From NCBI RefSeq assembly GCF_035474595.1, contig NZ_DATIND010000024.1, positions 1-47,812 of the forward strand: 47,812 nucleotides of DNA. The letters are read 5' to 3'. Every line of letters begins with the position of its first letter. The first letter of the stretch is position 1. Source of the DNA: Longimicrobium sp. Its GTDB lineage: Bacteria > Gemmatimonadota > Gemmatimonadetes > Longimicrobiales > Longimicrobiaceae. Below, in pieces: positions 1 to 9,548 of the stretch. Under the pieces are notes generated by a model. It was given only the letters and a program-made list of their open reading frames with translations, searched no databases and had not been told where the DNA came from. Position numbers and translations under genes: made by a program.

Positions 1-63
1 GCCGATCGCCAGCACCAGCGTGTCCCCGCCCGCCGCGGTTCCCGAGGCCGTCGTGGTTCCCAT
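1..63 (-). CDS. 5' end of an unidentified protein, cut by the window edge
   Basis: Only the first 21 codons are present, read leftward from an ATG at 63-61. A near-perfect Shine-Dalgarno (AGGAGGAG) sits five bases before the ATG, which makes this a believable start. The peptide begins MGTTTASGTAAGGDTLVLAI, a flexible Thr/Ala/Gly start followed by a hydrophobic strand. That is too little to name a family. The gene would be divergent from rnhB. Confidence 0.6.
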   Translation of the reverse strand, partial: MGTTTASGTAAGGDTLVLAIG

Positions 64-494
64 AAGCTCCTCCTGGTTGAGTGACTTCCTCCAGGTTCAG
101 CTTATCACCACGGCGGCCTCGCTCACATGGAATCTCACGCAGGTGCGCGTCCGCGGGCCTCGCGCCGCCCTCACCCCGCGCCTGAGAGCGCTCGCCCTCT
201 CCCGTCCCGGGCGAGGGGGGCTGTCCGGCATGCGTGGGGGCCTGCAACTTCTGGCGGCGGAAGAGTTTCCGTGTGGCGGCGATGCCGGATGGCTACCTCT
301 CCCGGTACGGGAGAGGTGGACGGCCTCGGCCGGCCGGAGAGGGCGCGGCGCCGCGGAGTCGCATCGAGCTCCGTCCCGCGGTGAGTTCCCCCTCCCTGCG
401 GCATCGTTGTCAACCCGTTGTGTCCGCGCGCGGAATTGGGTATCCATTCTCCGTCCATCTTCATCCCCCTGCTCTCCACCCGACCGCGCCTGAA
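64..494. repeat. Intergenic region with dispersed 'CTCTCCCG-CGGGAGAG' hairpin repeat
   Basis: No convincing gene lies here. Around 178-215 and 285-350 it holds copies of a dispersed repeat centred on the palindrome CCTCTCCCGGTACGGGAGAGG, flanked by GGCCGGCC-rich sequence. Related copies occur near 20727-20800, 24236-24296 and 24404-24475, all outside genes. Open frames across it are low-complexity Arg/Pro/Ala artefacts of high GC. Confidence 0.6.
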
Positions 495-1214
495 GTGCCC
501 GCCGCGAAGAAACCGCCTCGCAGGAAGACGCCGAAGCGCGCGCGGAAGCCGACCGCCGCGCGGCTGCGCAAGCTGCTCGCGACCGAGTTCGGGTTCTGGG
601 AGGGCGGTTGCCTGCACGTGGCCGGCGTCGACGAGGTGGGGCGCGGGCCGCTGGCCGGGCCGGTGGTGGCCGCGGCGGTGATCCTGCCGGAGGGGTGCTG
701 GATCGACGGGGTGGACGACAGCAAGAAGCTCACGCACGAGAAGCGCCTCGCGCTCTATGACCGCATCGTCGATTCCTGCATCTGCTGGGGGGTGGGCGCG
801 GCCAGCCCGGCGGAGATCGACCGCATCAACATCCGCCGCGCCACCGCGCTGGCCATGGAGCGCGCCATCCGCCGCCTGGCCTGCCCCCCCGGGCACCTGC
901 TGGTGGACGGCCTGGCCGTTCCCGAGCTGGGGCTGGAGGGGCAGACGGCGATCGTGGACGGCGACGCCAAGGTGCACTGCATCGCCGCCGCGTCGATCCT
1001 GGCCAAGGTGACGCGCGACCGGCTGATGGAGCGCCTGGCGGTGCGCCATCCCCACTACGGGTGGGAGCGCAACAAGGGCTACGGCACGCCGGAGCACCTG
1101 GACGCGCTGGACCGCCACGGCCCCACGCGCCACCACCGGCAGAGCTTCCAGCCGGTGCAGTACACCTTCGAGGAGATGCTGAACGTGGCCGAGCTCGCCG
1201 CCGATGCAAACTGA
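495..1214 (+). CDS. rnhB: Ribonuclease HII
   Basis: Cytoplasmic endonuclease that cuts the RNA strand of RNA-DNA hybrids and nicks at single ribonucleotides misincorporated in DNA. The 239-residue product has the hallmark VDEVGRG (D46, E47), then VDDSKK, LLVDG and GDAKVHCIAAASILAKVTRD, which carry the remaining acidic metal ligands of the DEDD site. The GTG at 495 gives a basic Lys/Arg/Pro-rich N-terminus of about 30 residues before the fold; the frame is open further upstream, but into repeat DNA, so 495 is preferred. The ribosome site there is weak. Its stop overlaps the next gene by 11 bases, suggesting translational coupling. Confidence 0.95.
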   Translation: MPAAKKPPRRKTPKRARKPTAARLRKLLATEFGFWEGGCLHVAGVDEVGRGPLAGPVVAAAVILPEGCWIDGVDDSKKLTHEKRLALYDRIVDSCICWGVGAASPAEIDRINIRRATALAMERAIRRLACPPGHLLVDGLAVPELGLEGQTAIVDGDAKVHCIAAASILAKVTRDRLMERLAVRHPHYGWERNKGYGTPEHLDALDRHGPTRHHRQSFQPVQYTFEEMLNVAELAADAN

Positions 1215-1626
1215 GCATCTGAGCAACGTCCGCCCCGGCACCCTGCTGCTGGGCTGGTTCATCAGTGCCGCGGTGGTCTCGCTCGCCGTGTTCGCCATGA
1301 TCGCCGTGGGCCTGCTGAACCGCGAGGGCACGGGCGGCACGGCGTGGGGGCTGCTGGCGACCGCGGTCGGCTTCATGGCGGGCGGATGGTACGTCGGCTG
1401 GCGCGCCGGCGCCGCGCCCATCCTCTACGCCGTGGGGATGGCGCTCGTCTCCCTCCTGGTCTGGCTGCTGGTGAACCTGATTCCCGGCGCGCTGCTGGAC
1501 GCCGAGAGCTGGAGCGTGGGCGGCGCCTACGCGGCCGGCCTCCTCCTGCTCCAGATCGTGGCCGCGGCCATCGGCGGCCGCATCGCCTCGCGCGAGGCCC
1601 GCGCCGCCGCCGCGCGCTCGAGCTGA
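1204..1626 (+). CDS. Small integral membrane protein
   Basis: A 140-residue protein with four hydrophobic segments (about residues 14-36, 47-66, 71-92 and 104-124) and a short basic tail ending in EARAAAARSS. It starts 11 bases inside rnhB, so the two are probably cotranscribed and coupled. I see no catalytic motif. Small four-helix proteins of this kind are common and uncharacterised. Function unknown; the gene itself is well supported by frame, length and membrane pattern. Confidence 0.75.
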   Translation: MQTEHLSNVRPGTLLLGWFISAAVVSLAVFAMIAVGLLNREGTGGTAWGLLATAVGFMAGGWYVGWRAGAAPILYAVGMALVSLLVWLLVNLIPGALLDAESWSVGGAYAAGLLLLQIVAAAIGGRIASREARAAAARSS

Positions 1627-1653
1627 TCTCCATCCCCCGATCCCGTTGTTTGT

Positions 1654-1717
1654 CTCACGCACAGCCGCGGAGACGCAGAGAGCCGCGGTTCCTCTGCGTC
1701 TCCGCGGCTCCGCGTGA
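1654..1717. repeat. Inverted repeat built from GCGGAGAC-like octamers
   Basis: Left arm begins CTCACGCACAGCCGCGGAGA and right arm ends TCTCCGCGGCTCCGCGTGAG, an imperfect long hairpin just after the membrane-protein gene. The same design recurs at 4381-4453, 29638-29715, 31756-31816 and 40379-40452. It could act as a terminator for the rnhB pair. Confidence 0.75.
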
Positions 1718-1795
1718 GGTCCAGGTGGTTCGTCCGCGCACGGCTCGTGCGGCATCCATCGGAAACACCAGCCGTTGAAGCTGGTATCAGGTGGG

Positions 1796-2644
1796 ATGCC
1801 CGCCGATGGTCGGCGGGCGGTGAAACGCGGAGCGGAGCCGGGCGTGTTCGAGGTCGTCGGCAGGACGAAGAAGGAAGGGCGCCCGTCTCCTGGCGGGATG
1901 GCGGTGGCCGTGCTGGTGCACGCGGCCATCGTCTTCGTGCTCTTTTTCGGCTTCCGCCAGACGATCCTGCTGGCGGGCGAGGGCTCGCGCCAGGACCGCG
2001 TGAGCGGCCCGGACGCGGGCGGCGGGGGTGGCGGCGGTGGGGGCGAGCAGGTAAGCTACTACGACGTTCCCCCGCCACCGCCGCCTCCACCCCCCGCACC
2101 GCCCGAGCCCGACGCGCTGGTGCCGCCGGTGGTCCTGCCGCCTCCACCGCCCGTGCCGGTTCCGCCCACGGTGACGCCGAAGCCGGCGCCCGCCCCGGCC
2201 GCGCCGGTTCCCGCACCCGCGGGCGCGGGAACGTCGCCGGGAGCGGGCCAGGGGCCCGGCGCCGGGCCGGGGCAGGGACCGGGGAGCGGAAGCGGCACCG
2301 GCGGCGGGAACGGCTCGGGGAACGGCCCCGGCAACGGCTCGGGCACGGGCCCGGGGAACGGCCCCGGCGGGGGCACCAACCTCATCACCCCGCCGCGCAC
2401 CGACCTGCTGCTGCTGCCGCCGCCCAACGCGCCGCGCTCGGCCAAGGGAAAGGACGTGGTGCTGCGGCTGACCGTGGACGAGCGCGGCAACGTCTCCAAC
2501 GTGGAGCTGCTCACGCCCACGGGGAGCCGCGGCTACGACGACCAGCTGAAGCGCACCGCGCGCGACTGGAAGTTCACCCCCGCGCGCGAGGTCGCCACGA
2601 ACCGCGCGGTCGTGGGCAACATCGACGTGACGGTAAGTCTGTAG
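1796..2644 (+). CDS. TonB-like energy transducer with Pro- and Gly-rich spacer
   Basis: Inner-membrane-anchored periplasmic protein of the TonB type, expected to pass proton-motive energy from ExbB/ExbD to outer-membrane receptors. After a cytoplasmic stretch, one hydrophobic segment lies near residues 36-58. A Gly run, a polyproline region (PPPPPPPPPAPP and VLPPPPPVPVPP) and a Gly/Asn/Ser-rich run (GNGSGNGPGNGSGTGPGNG) follow, then a TonB C-terminal domain of about 75 residues containing LRLTVDERGNVSNVELL and RDWKFTPA. Start ATG 1796 follows AGGTGG; a TTG at 1775 is also possible. No exbB/exbD is adjacent, so its partners must be elsewhere. A role as a secretin- or efflux-associated TonB paralogue cannot be excluded. 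Confidence 0.8.
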   Translation: MPADGRRAVKRGAEPGVFEVVGRTKKEGRPSPGGMAVAVLVHAAIVFVLFFGFRQTILLAGEGSRQDRVSGPDAGGGGGGGGGEQVSYYDVPPPPPPPPPAPPEPDALVPPVVLPPPPPVPVPPTVTPKPAPAPAAPVPAPAGAGTSPGAGQGPGAGPGQGPGSGSGTGGGNGSGNGPGNGSGTGPGNGPGGGTNLITPPRTDLLLLPPPNAPRSAKGKDVVLRLTVDERGNVSNVELLTPTGSRGYDDQLKRTARDWKFTPAREVATNRAVVGNIDVTVSL

Positions 2645-2652
2645 AAGAAAAG

Positions 2653-2784
2653 AAGTCCTGAGTCCCAAGTGCCAAGTCCTAAGTGAAACTGCAGAGATTC
2701 TGGCTGGTCCACTTAGGACTTGGGACTTAGGACTTAGGACTTAGGACTTGGGACTTAGGACTTGGGACTTAGGACTCAGGACTT
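2653..2784. repeat. Heptamer tandem repeats arranged as an inverted repeat
   Basis: The right part (2710-2784) is about ten 7-base units of ACTTAGG/ACTTGGG; the left part (2653-2685) carries the complementary units. A 24-base spacer (2686-2709) separates them, so the strand can fold into a large hairpin. It begins just after the TonB-like gene stop (2642-2644). Unit number is likely variable between strains because of slippage. Confidence 0.9.
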
Positions 2785-2842
2785 CGGTTCCGAAATCCCC
2801 CGACGGATCCGTTCCCCTATCCACATCCACCCGCCGACCCGA

Positions 2843-4351
2843 ATGCCCCCTCCCGCATCCGCCCCCGCCGCGCCGCGCCGGGCGCCCGGCACCAGCTCCG
2901 AGGGCGAGTTCAAGCGCGCCCTGTCGCTCGTCGACGCCACCATGCTGGTCGTGGGGTCCATGATCGGATCCGGCATCTTCATCGTCTCCGCCGACATCGC
3001 GCGGACCATGAACTCGCCGGGGGGGCTGATCGCGGTGTGGATCGCCACCATGCTCATCACCGTGTTCGGCGCGCTGAGCTACGGCGAGCTGGCGGCCGCC
3101 ATGCCGCACGCCGGGGGGCAGTACGTCTTCCTGCGGGAAGGATTGGGGAACCTCCCCGGCTTCCTGTACGGGTGGACGCTGTTCATGGTCATCCAGACGG
3201 GGACCATCGCCGCGGTCGCCGTGGCCTTCGCCAAGTTCCTGGGCGTCTTCATCCCCGCCGTCTCGCCGGACCTGTTCGTGAGCTTCGGCAAGATCCCCAT
3301 GCCCGGCGGCGAGATCGAGCTGGGGCTCAGCCCGCAGCGGGTGGTGGGGATCGTGATCATCGCGCTGCTCACGTACGTGAACATGCGCGGGCTGCGCGAG
3401 GCCAAGTGGATCCAGCGGATCTTCACCGCGGCCAAGACCGCGGCGCTGCTGGGGCTGGTGATCCTGGGGCTCACCGTGGGGCGCAACGCCGCGGCCATCA
3501 CCGGCAACTTCGGGCACTTCTGGGCCGACCTGCCGCATGGGACCACGCCCACGCCGTTCCTGGGGATGACGCTGGCCTTCCCCGCGCTGGCGCTGGCCTT
3601 CGGCGCGTCGATGGTGGGCTCGCTGTTCAGCGCCGACGCGTGGAACAACGTCACCTTCGCCGCCGCCGAGGTGGAGCGGCCGCAGCGCAACCTTCCCATC
3701 GCCCTGGCGCTGGGAACGGGCGGGGTCACGCTGATCTACGTCCTGGCCAACTTCGCCTACCTCTCCACGCTGAAGCTGTCGCAGATCCAGACGGCGCCGC
3801 AGGACCGCGTGGGCACGCTGGCGCTGCAGCACATCTTCGGGCCCGTGGGCGCGTACCTGATGGCGGGGGCCATCCTCATCTCCACCTTCGGCTGCATCAA
3901 CGGGCTGATCCTGGCGGGCGCGCGCGTCTACTACGCCATGGCGCGCGACGGCGTGTTCTTCGAGCGGGCGGGGCGCATCTCGCACAAGACGCACGTGCCG
4001 GTGTGGGCGCTGGGCGTTCAGGGGGTGTGGACGGCGTTCCTGACGCTCACCGGGAGCTACGGGCAGCTGCTGGACTACGTGATCTTCGCGGCGCTGGTGT
4101 TCTACGTGATGACCATGGTCGCGCTCTTCGCGCTGCGGGCCAAGCGCCCCGACATGGAGCGCCCGTACCGCGCCTTCGGCTACCCGGTCATCCCCGCGCT
4201 GTACATGCTGGCCGCGCTGTCGATCGCGGTGATCCTGCTCTTCGCCAAGCCGCAGTACACCTTCGCGGGGCTGGCCATCGTGCTCCTGGGCATCCCGGTC
4301 TACTACGTCTGGCGCGCCATCCGCAAGCCGGCCGTGGTGTCGGATTCGTAG
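2843..4351 (+). CDS. APC-superfamily amino-acid permease
   Basis: A 502-residue inner-membrane transporter with about twelve hydrophobic helices. The first helix region has the family signature VGSMIGSGIFIVSADIA, whose unwound GSGIF segment binds the amino-acid backbone in APC transporters. Further matches are GGLIAVWIATMLITVFGALSYGELAAAMP and a C-terminal RPYRAFGYPVIPALY, both typical of the LAT-type APC subfamily. The ATG at 2843 gives a short Pro/Ala cytoplasmic lead; the frame continues upstream into tandem repeats, so earlier starts are unlikely. The substrate is not evident. Stand-alone gene, followed by a long inverted repeat. Confidence 0.92.
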   Translation: MPPPASAPAAPRRAPGTSSEGEFKRALSLVDATMLVVGSMIGSGIFIVSADIARTMNSPGGLIAVWIATMLITVFGALSYGELAAAMPHAGGQYVFLREGLGNLPGFLYGWTLFMVIQTGTIAAVAVAFAKFLGVFIPAVSPDLFVSFGKIPMPGGEIELGLSPQRVVGIVIIALLTYVNMRGLREAKWIQRIFTAAKTAALLGLVILGLTVGRNAAAITGNFGHFWADLPHGTTPTPFLGMTLAFPALALAFGASMVGSLFSADAWNNVTFAAAEVERPQRNLPIALALGTGGVTLIYVLANFAYLSTLKLSQIQTAPQDRVGTLALQHIFGPVGAYLMAGAILISTFGCINGLILAGARVYYAMARDGVFFERAGRISHKTHVPVWALGVQGVWTAFLTLTGSYGQLLDYVIFAALVFYVMTMVALFALRAKRPDMERPYRAFGYPVIPALYMLAALSIAVILLFAKPQYTFAGLAIVLLGIPVYYVWRAIRKPAVVSDS

Positions 4352-4380
4352 ACGCTGCTCCGTTCCTCCAGGATCGCTGG

Positions 4381-4453
4381 ATCTCACGCGGAGACGCGGA
4401 GACGCGGAGGTGCATGCCCGCCACCTCCGCGTCTCCGCGTCTCCGCGTGAGAT
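4381..4453. repeat. Perfect 32-base-arm inverted repeat of GCGGAGAC octamers
   Basis: Left arm 4381-4412 and right arm 4422-4453 are exact reverse complements separated by nine bases. Each arm is built from repeated octamers GCGGAGAC. It lies 30 bases after the permease stop. There is no T-tract, but a stem of this strength could stop transcription or protect a 3' end. Confidence 0.9.
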
Positions 4454-4622
4454 CAACGGTCGCAGGGAGAAACGCGGAGATGCCCGGGCCGGCGTCAGGT
4501 CTTCCCCCTCGCGCGCGGGCGCGGCGGGGATTACTGTACGAATGCAGGTCAATGGAGACGAGGCTCCCCGCCGACCCACGAGGCGCGGGAGCGCGCAAGA
4601 CGCACAGCCCGCGGGAGGTACC

Positions 4623-4823
4623 ATGAGGAAGCCGGTCAGCAAGCACGCGCTGCGCAGGGCGCTGGAAGCCGTCCAGGCCGAAGGCCGCATCGGGTGGGAG
4701 CAGCCCACCGGGGCCGTGGTGGACAGGATCTGGCACCACATCGAGAAGCAGGCCCATGGCGGCCCGCGCAGGAAGCCGGTATCCCGTGACAGCGTTCGTG
4801 CCGGGGAGCCCGCCGCCGTCTGA
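4623..4823 (+). CDS. Small basic protein of unknown function, 66 residues
   Basis: ATG at 4623 is preceded by GGGAGGT with four bases of spacing, a strong ribosome site. The product begins MRKPVSKHALRRALEAVQAE, continues GRIGWEQPTGAVVDRIWHHI and ends in RAGEPAAV. It has no membrane segment, and a helical middle is likely. I do not recognise a family. A terminator-like hairpin follows at 4878-4907. The gene overlaps the longest possible reading of the downstream kinase, which supports a later kinase start. Confidence 0.55.
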   Translation: MRKPVSKHALRRALEAVQAEGRIGWEQPTGAVVDRIWHHIEKQAHGGPRRKPVSRDSVRAGEPAAV

Positions 4824-6101
4824 GGCGGGCGGGCTCCCGCGGCGCCGGGCCGGCGACTCCGCGGCCGCCGCCCCGGCAAAGAGCCCCGGCCGGCGCCGGG
4901 GCTCTTTGCGTGCGGAGCTCCTCTTCAACCTCTCCTTCCTGGCCGTTGCCGCCCTCCTGCTGGCGTGGTGGACGAACACCGTGCTGCGCATCGCCGGGCC
5001 GCGCCCCTCGTGGGTGCTCCTCCTCCTGGTGGCGGTCGACGTCGCCGTCTTCGTCCTCCTGGGCCGCATCCTCATCGACCGCCTGGTCGTCCATCCGCTC
5101 CGCGAGGCCGTGGCCACCGCCGAGGCCATCGCCGGCGGCGACTTCGGCCGCCGCGCGCCCCAGGGCGACACGCGCGAGATCGCCGCGCTGAACGGCGCGC
5201 TGAACCGGATGACCGAGCAGCTGCTGCACAACCAGGAAACACTGGCCGACAACGTCCGCTCGCTCGACGAGACCAACCGCCTCCTGCTGGCCACCCAGTA
5301 CGACCTCGTCCAGGCCGAGAAGATGGCCTCCATCGGCCGGCTGGCGGCGGGGATGGCGCACGAGGTGGGGAACCCGCTGGGCGCGCTGCTGGGCTACGCC
5401 GCCGTCCTCCGCCGCCGCGGCGTGGATCCCGAGCTGCTGGCGGGGGTCGAGCGCGAGACGCGCCGCATCGACGTCATCGTCCGCCGGCTGCTGGACTACT
5501 CGCGCCCGGCCCCCGCGCGCCGCGAGCCGGTGGACGTGAACGCCTCCATCGCCCGCGTCTTGGCGATGCTGGGCGAGCAGGGGACGCTCGGCGGGGTGGA
5601 GGTCGACACCTCGCTGGCCGAGGGGCTGCCGCCGGTGCTGGCCGACGCGCATTTCGCCGACCAGATCTTCGTGAACCTCTTCGACAACGCGCGGCTGGCC
5701 ATGAACGGCAGCGGCCGGCTGACCGTGCGTACCATGCTGGACCGCTGGCACCCCGGCCGCCCCATCCCCTTCCGCCGCGCCAGCGACCCGCCCGGTGTCA
5801 GCTACGCGCACCTGCGCCGGCCGCGCTACGGCACGCACCGCGACGCGCAGATCATCGCCGAGGGGGCCGAGATCGTGCGCGTGGTGGTGGCCGACACCGG
5901 GCCGGGGATCGCCCCCGAGCACATCGACGCCATCTTCGACCCCTTCTTCACCACCCGCGCGCCGGGCGAGGGCACGGGGCTGGGCCTTGCCATCGTCGCC
6001 AGCACCGTGGCAGACTTCGGCGGACGCATCGAGGCCACCTCCGCCCAGGGCGGGGGCGCCGTATTCACCCTCTCCTTCCCCACCCACCGCCCCGAGCCCA
6101 C

Positions 6102-6105
<4 letters not shown>
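4756..6105 (+). CDS. Sensor histidine kinase, NtrB/AtoS-like
   Basis: Membrane sensor that autophosphorylates and signals to the overlapping NtrC-type regulator. With the ATG at 4756 it has 449 residues: basic lead, two membrane helices (about 54-71 and 85-106), a HAMP-like segment (about 107-160), a HisKA domain with MAHEVGNPLGALLGY (His202) and a HATPase domain with NLFDNARLAM, VADTGPGIAP and GEGTGLGLAI. The start is uncertain: GTG 4798 and TTG 4906 are alternatives. A 30-base terminator-like hairpin at 4878-4907 makes TTG 4906 (MRAELLFNLSF) attractive. There is almost no periplasmic loop (about 13 residues), so the signal is probably sensed in the membrane or cytoplasm. Confidence 0.93.
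4878..4907 (+). terminator. Perfect 13-bp hairpin with A-tract/T-tract ends
   Basis: AAAGAGCCCCGGC and GCCGGGGCTCTTT pair perfectly around a four-base loop. This looks like a bidirectional intrinsic terminator for the 66-residue gene, although only three T residues follow. It lies inside the longer reading of the kinase gene, so it may instead be an attenuator or may mark where that gene really begins. Confidence 0.6.
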
Positions 6106-7461
<1,356 letters not shown>

Positions 7462-7463
<2 letters not shown>

Positions 7464-7545
7464 GTGCGGAAGTGCGTGAGTGCGCTCGGATTCGCGCGAA
7501 CGACCAACGCACTTCCGCACTTCCGCACTCACGCACTTCTTTTTA
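7462..7545 (+). terminator. Octamer-repeat hairpin with T-tract, terminator of the two-component operon
   Basis: Octamers AAGTGCGG/AAGTGCGT (7462-7484) are repeated in inverse orientation at 7508-7538. AAGTGCGTGAGTGCG at 7470-7484 pairs perfectly with 7524-7538, and CTTTTTA follows at once. The first repeat base overlaps the regulator stop codon, so a dispersed-type repeat appears to serve as the terminator. Confidence 0.75.
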
Positions 7546-8078
7546 CTTGGGCGTGTTGGGCGCTGAGGCGCCCAAACGGGCTGCGCGCGCCGTAGGGCAC
7601 GATACTACTGTGCCCAACGGCGCCGGGCCCCCACCGCGCTACATACATCCGGACATTTTCCTCTGCATCCGTCGCGCGCGGCGGGGTCCCGGCCCTCCGG
7701 GCGCGCATCCCTCACGCAGTCGCGTCTCCTCACCGTCCGTTTTCCCGATGTCCGACTGTTGTCCAGCCGTCGCGCCCTTGCGGACACGGGTGTGCTGGAA
7801 TTATCGGATTTTCTGGACAGCGGCGGATATTCCCATCTTTCCTCATCCTTCCGCTTCTTCCTTCTCCCTGCTCGTAATCCCAACCCCCATCTTCGGATAT
7901 CCGCAGTCCGGGTGAGCGGCGGGTCCTAAGAGCCTGCCGAAACCCAGCCGCTCGAAAGCGGCCGGGTCGGGAAACTTGCGGTCCGGACAGGTGAAGTGTA
8001 TCGTGTGCACACTCGCTTGGCGCCCTGCCGGATGGCGGGTGCGCGGGGGTTGGGGCGGACGCGGGAGGGGAGGCGGTC
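7546..8078. other. Gene-free leader region upstream of the minor pilins
   Basis: No credible gene lies here. The GC content drops around 7800-7920 (pyrimidine-rich, ATTATCGGATTTTC and similar), as expected for a promoter zone. It contains small palindromes at 7551-7570 (GGCGCTGAGGCGCC core), GTGTGCACAC at 8003-8012 and a compact foldable element at 7933-7991. The segment GGGAGGGGAGGCG before 8079 is the ribosome site of the first pilin gene. Confidence 0.5.
7933..7991 (+). ncRNA. Candidate structured 5' leader element
   Basis: CCTG/CAGG (7933-7936 with 7988-7991) and CCG/CGG (7937-7939 with 7984-7986) close an element. Inside is a hairpin, CCC-GCCGCT with AGCGGC-GGG (7943-7966), plus about 17 unpaired bases including GGGAAACTTGCGG. 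It lies about 90 bases before the first minor-pilin gene. It lacks the GACGCAAAGC core of GEMM c-di-GMP riboswitches, so I assign no class; it may be only GC-driven folding. Confidence 0.25.
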
Positions 8079-8543
8079 GTGCGGAAGAGTCCGGGGTTCA
8101 GCCTGCACGAGGTGCTGGTCACGCTGGTGATCGCGTCGGTGGCCGTGTCGATGGCCGTTCCGCGGCTGGAGGGCGTCATCCGCCGCGAGCGGGTGCGCGC
8201 CGCGCTGAACCGGCTGGCGGGCGACCTGGAGTACACGCGCATCACCGCGGTTCGCACCGCCCGGCCCACGGTGCTGCGCTTCGTGCGCGACGCGCGCTGC
8301 CCGGGAAAGGGCGGCGGGCGCGCCTGGGTGGTGGCGCGCCGCGGCAGCGCCGCCCCGCTTCGCCGCGGCGGCATGCCCGACGACTACCCGGCCTGCTACT
8401 CCAGCTCCAACTCCGACAGCGTGACCTTCGGCTCGCACGGGCTGCTGGCGCCCTACAACAACCGCACGGTCCGCGCGGTCGACGGAACGGTGCGCGACTC
8501 GCTCACCATCTCGGCCGTGGGGCGCATCTACCGGCGGTTCTGA
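8079..8543 (+). CDS. FimT/GspH-like minor pseudopilin
   Basis: A 154-residue type IV pilus or type II secretion minor pilin. The short leader MRKSPG precedes FSLHEVLVTLVIASVAVSMA, the class III signal with cleavage between Gly and Phe, conserved Glu at mature position 5 and a hydrophobic helix. A beta-rich domain follows, ending TISAVGRIYRRF, almost the same ending as the second FimT-like protein downstream. GTG start after GGGAGGGGAGGCG. Such proteins prime the pilus tip, and some bind DNA for uptake. It opens the pilin gene set. Confidence 0.88.
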   Translation: MRKSPGFSLHEVLVTLVIASVAVSMAVPRLEGVIRRERVRAALNRLAGDLEYTRITAVRTARPTVLRFVRDARCPGKGGGRAWVVARRGSAAPLRRGGMPDDYPACYSSSNSDSVTFGSHGLLAPYNNRTVRAVDGTVRDSLTISAVGRIYRRF

Positions 8544-8686
8544 AGCGGCGCCGCAACACGCAATGATCCGGAAATCTTTTCCACCCCCGGCAACGATGTG
8601 GCTGCTACGCACTTGCGTGTCAGCACGGAAACCTTTGTACCGCAACGATTTTTGCGGCGGCACAAAGCTTCCTTTGCCGCGGTGGC

Positions 8687-9154
8687 ATGCCGACACCTGC
8701 TCGCGCCCCCAGCGCCGGCCGGGAGGGTTTCTCCCTGGCCGAGATTCTGATCGTCCTGGTCATCATGTCCCTCCTGACCGCCATGGCCCTTCCCCGGATC
8801 CAGGGGATGGTCCAGGTGAGCTCCATCGAGGGCGGCCTGAACGGCGTGGCCACCGACCTGGCCGTGGCCCGCATGCGCGCCATCCGCACCGCGCGCCGCG
8901 TGACCACCACCATCTCGGCCGACGGAAAGTCGTACACCATCGTGGTGGACCCCGCGGGGACCCCCACCACGCTGAAGACGGTGGCGTTCTCCACCAACTA
9001 TCCGGGGCTGGAGCTGACCCCGCACTCGGCCGTCATCAGCTTCGACAGCCGCGGGATGACCTCGGGAACCACCAGCACGCTCACCGCCAGCCGCGGCGGC
9101 CACAGCGCCACCCTCACGATCTCCGGAGTGGGAAGGATCTACCGTGGATACTGA
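8687..9154 (+). CDS. FimT/GspH-like minor pseudopilin, second copy
   Basis: A 155-residue protein with prepilin signal GREG then FSLAEILIVLVIMSLLTAMALP. It has the GspH-type body of the preceding pilin, including the ending TISGVGRIYRGY, so the two are likely paralogues from a duplication. The ATG at 8687 has no obvious Shine-Dalgarno. The 143 bases before it hold a small hairpin (CGGCACAAAG...CTTTGCCG). Its stop overlaps the next gene by 11 bases, so it heads a tightly coupled run of minor-pilin genes. Confidence 0.88.
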   Translation: MPTPARAPSAGREGFSLAEILIVLVIMSLLTAMALPRIQGMVQVSSIEGGLNGVATDLAVARMRAIRTARRVTTTISADGKSYTIVVDPAGTPTTLKTVAFSTNYPGLELTPHSAVISFDSRGMTSGTTSTLTASRGGHSATLTISGVGRIYRGY

Positions 9155-9548
9155 GCGCGCCCCGCGCCGCGACGCGGGCTTCACGCTGATCGAGGTGCTC
9201 TTCGCCATGCTGATCCTGTCCATCGGCCTTCTGGCGCTGGAGTCGATGGGGATCGGCGCCGCCGCGGCCGTGCGCCGCGCCGACGTGCAGAGCACCTACG
9301 CCGCGCTGGCCACCGACGAGATGGAGCAGACGCTGAACGAGATCCAGCGCACCCCGCCCGTGGTGAACAGCCAGAACCGCACGACCGCGAGCGGGGTGCG
9401 CGTGTTCCGCACCATCACCACCAGCGCGGTGGCCGGCACCACCTACACCCTGTACACCATCAAGGTGCGCGTGCTGCCCCCCGTGAGCGGCGCCGGCGTG
9501 GTGAAATCGTCCGACAGCATCAACGTGACCTCCAATGTCGTCCGCTAG
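9144..9548 (+). CDS. pilV: PilV/GspI-like minor pilin
   Basis: A 134-residue minor pilin. The signal DAG then FTLIEVLFAMLILSIGLLAL, followed by ESMGIGAAAAVRRADVQS, is typical of PilV/GspI proteins (the IGLLALESM stretch is characteristic). GTG start inside the previous gene (11-base overlap); its own end overlaps the next gene by 14 bases. It is expected to sit in the priming complex at the pilus tip with the neighbouring PilW- and PilX-like proteins. Confidence 0.85.
   Translation: MDTERAPRRDAGFTLIEVLFAMLILSIGLLALESMGIGAAAAVRRADVQSTYAALATDEMEQTLNEIQRTPPVVNSQNRTTASGVRVFRTITTSAVAGTTYTLYTIKVRVLPPVSGAGVVKSSDSINVTSNVVR

Noticed and set aside
171-1421. Long minus-strand open frame across rnhB
   Set aside because: It is the antisense shadow of a clearly real gene. 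The protein is Arg/Ala/His-rich without any domain; high GC removes stop codons in other frames. The same holds for the long frames opposite topA, hslU, pilQ, dxs and the APC permease.
7933-7991. GEMM-type c-di-GMP riboswitch before the pilins
   Set aside because: The GCAAACC...GGGACGCAAAGCC core is missing. Only a general fold resemblance exists, so the element is listed as unclassified.
8566-8686. Sigma-54 promoter before the second FimT-like gene
   Set aside because: GGCAC and TTTGC are present at 8660-8680, but the gap between GG and GC is about 15 bases instead of 10.
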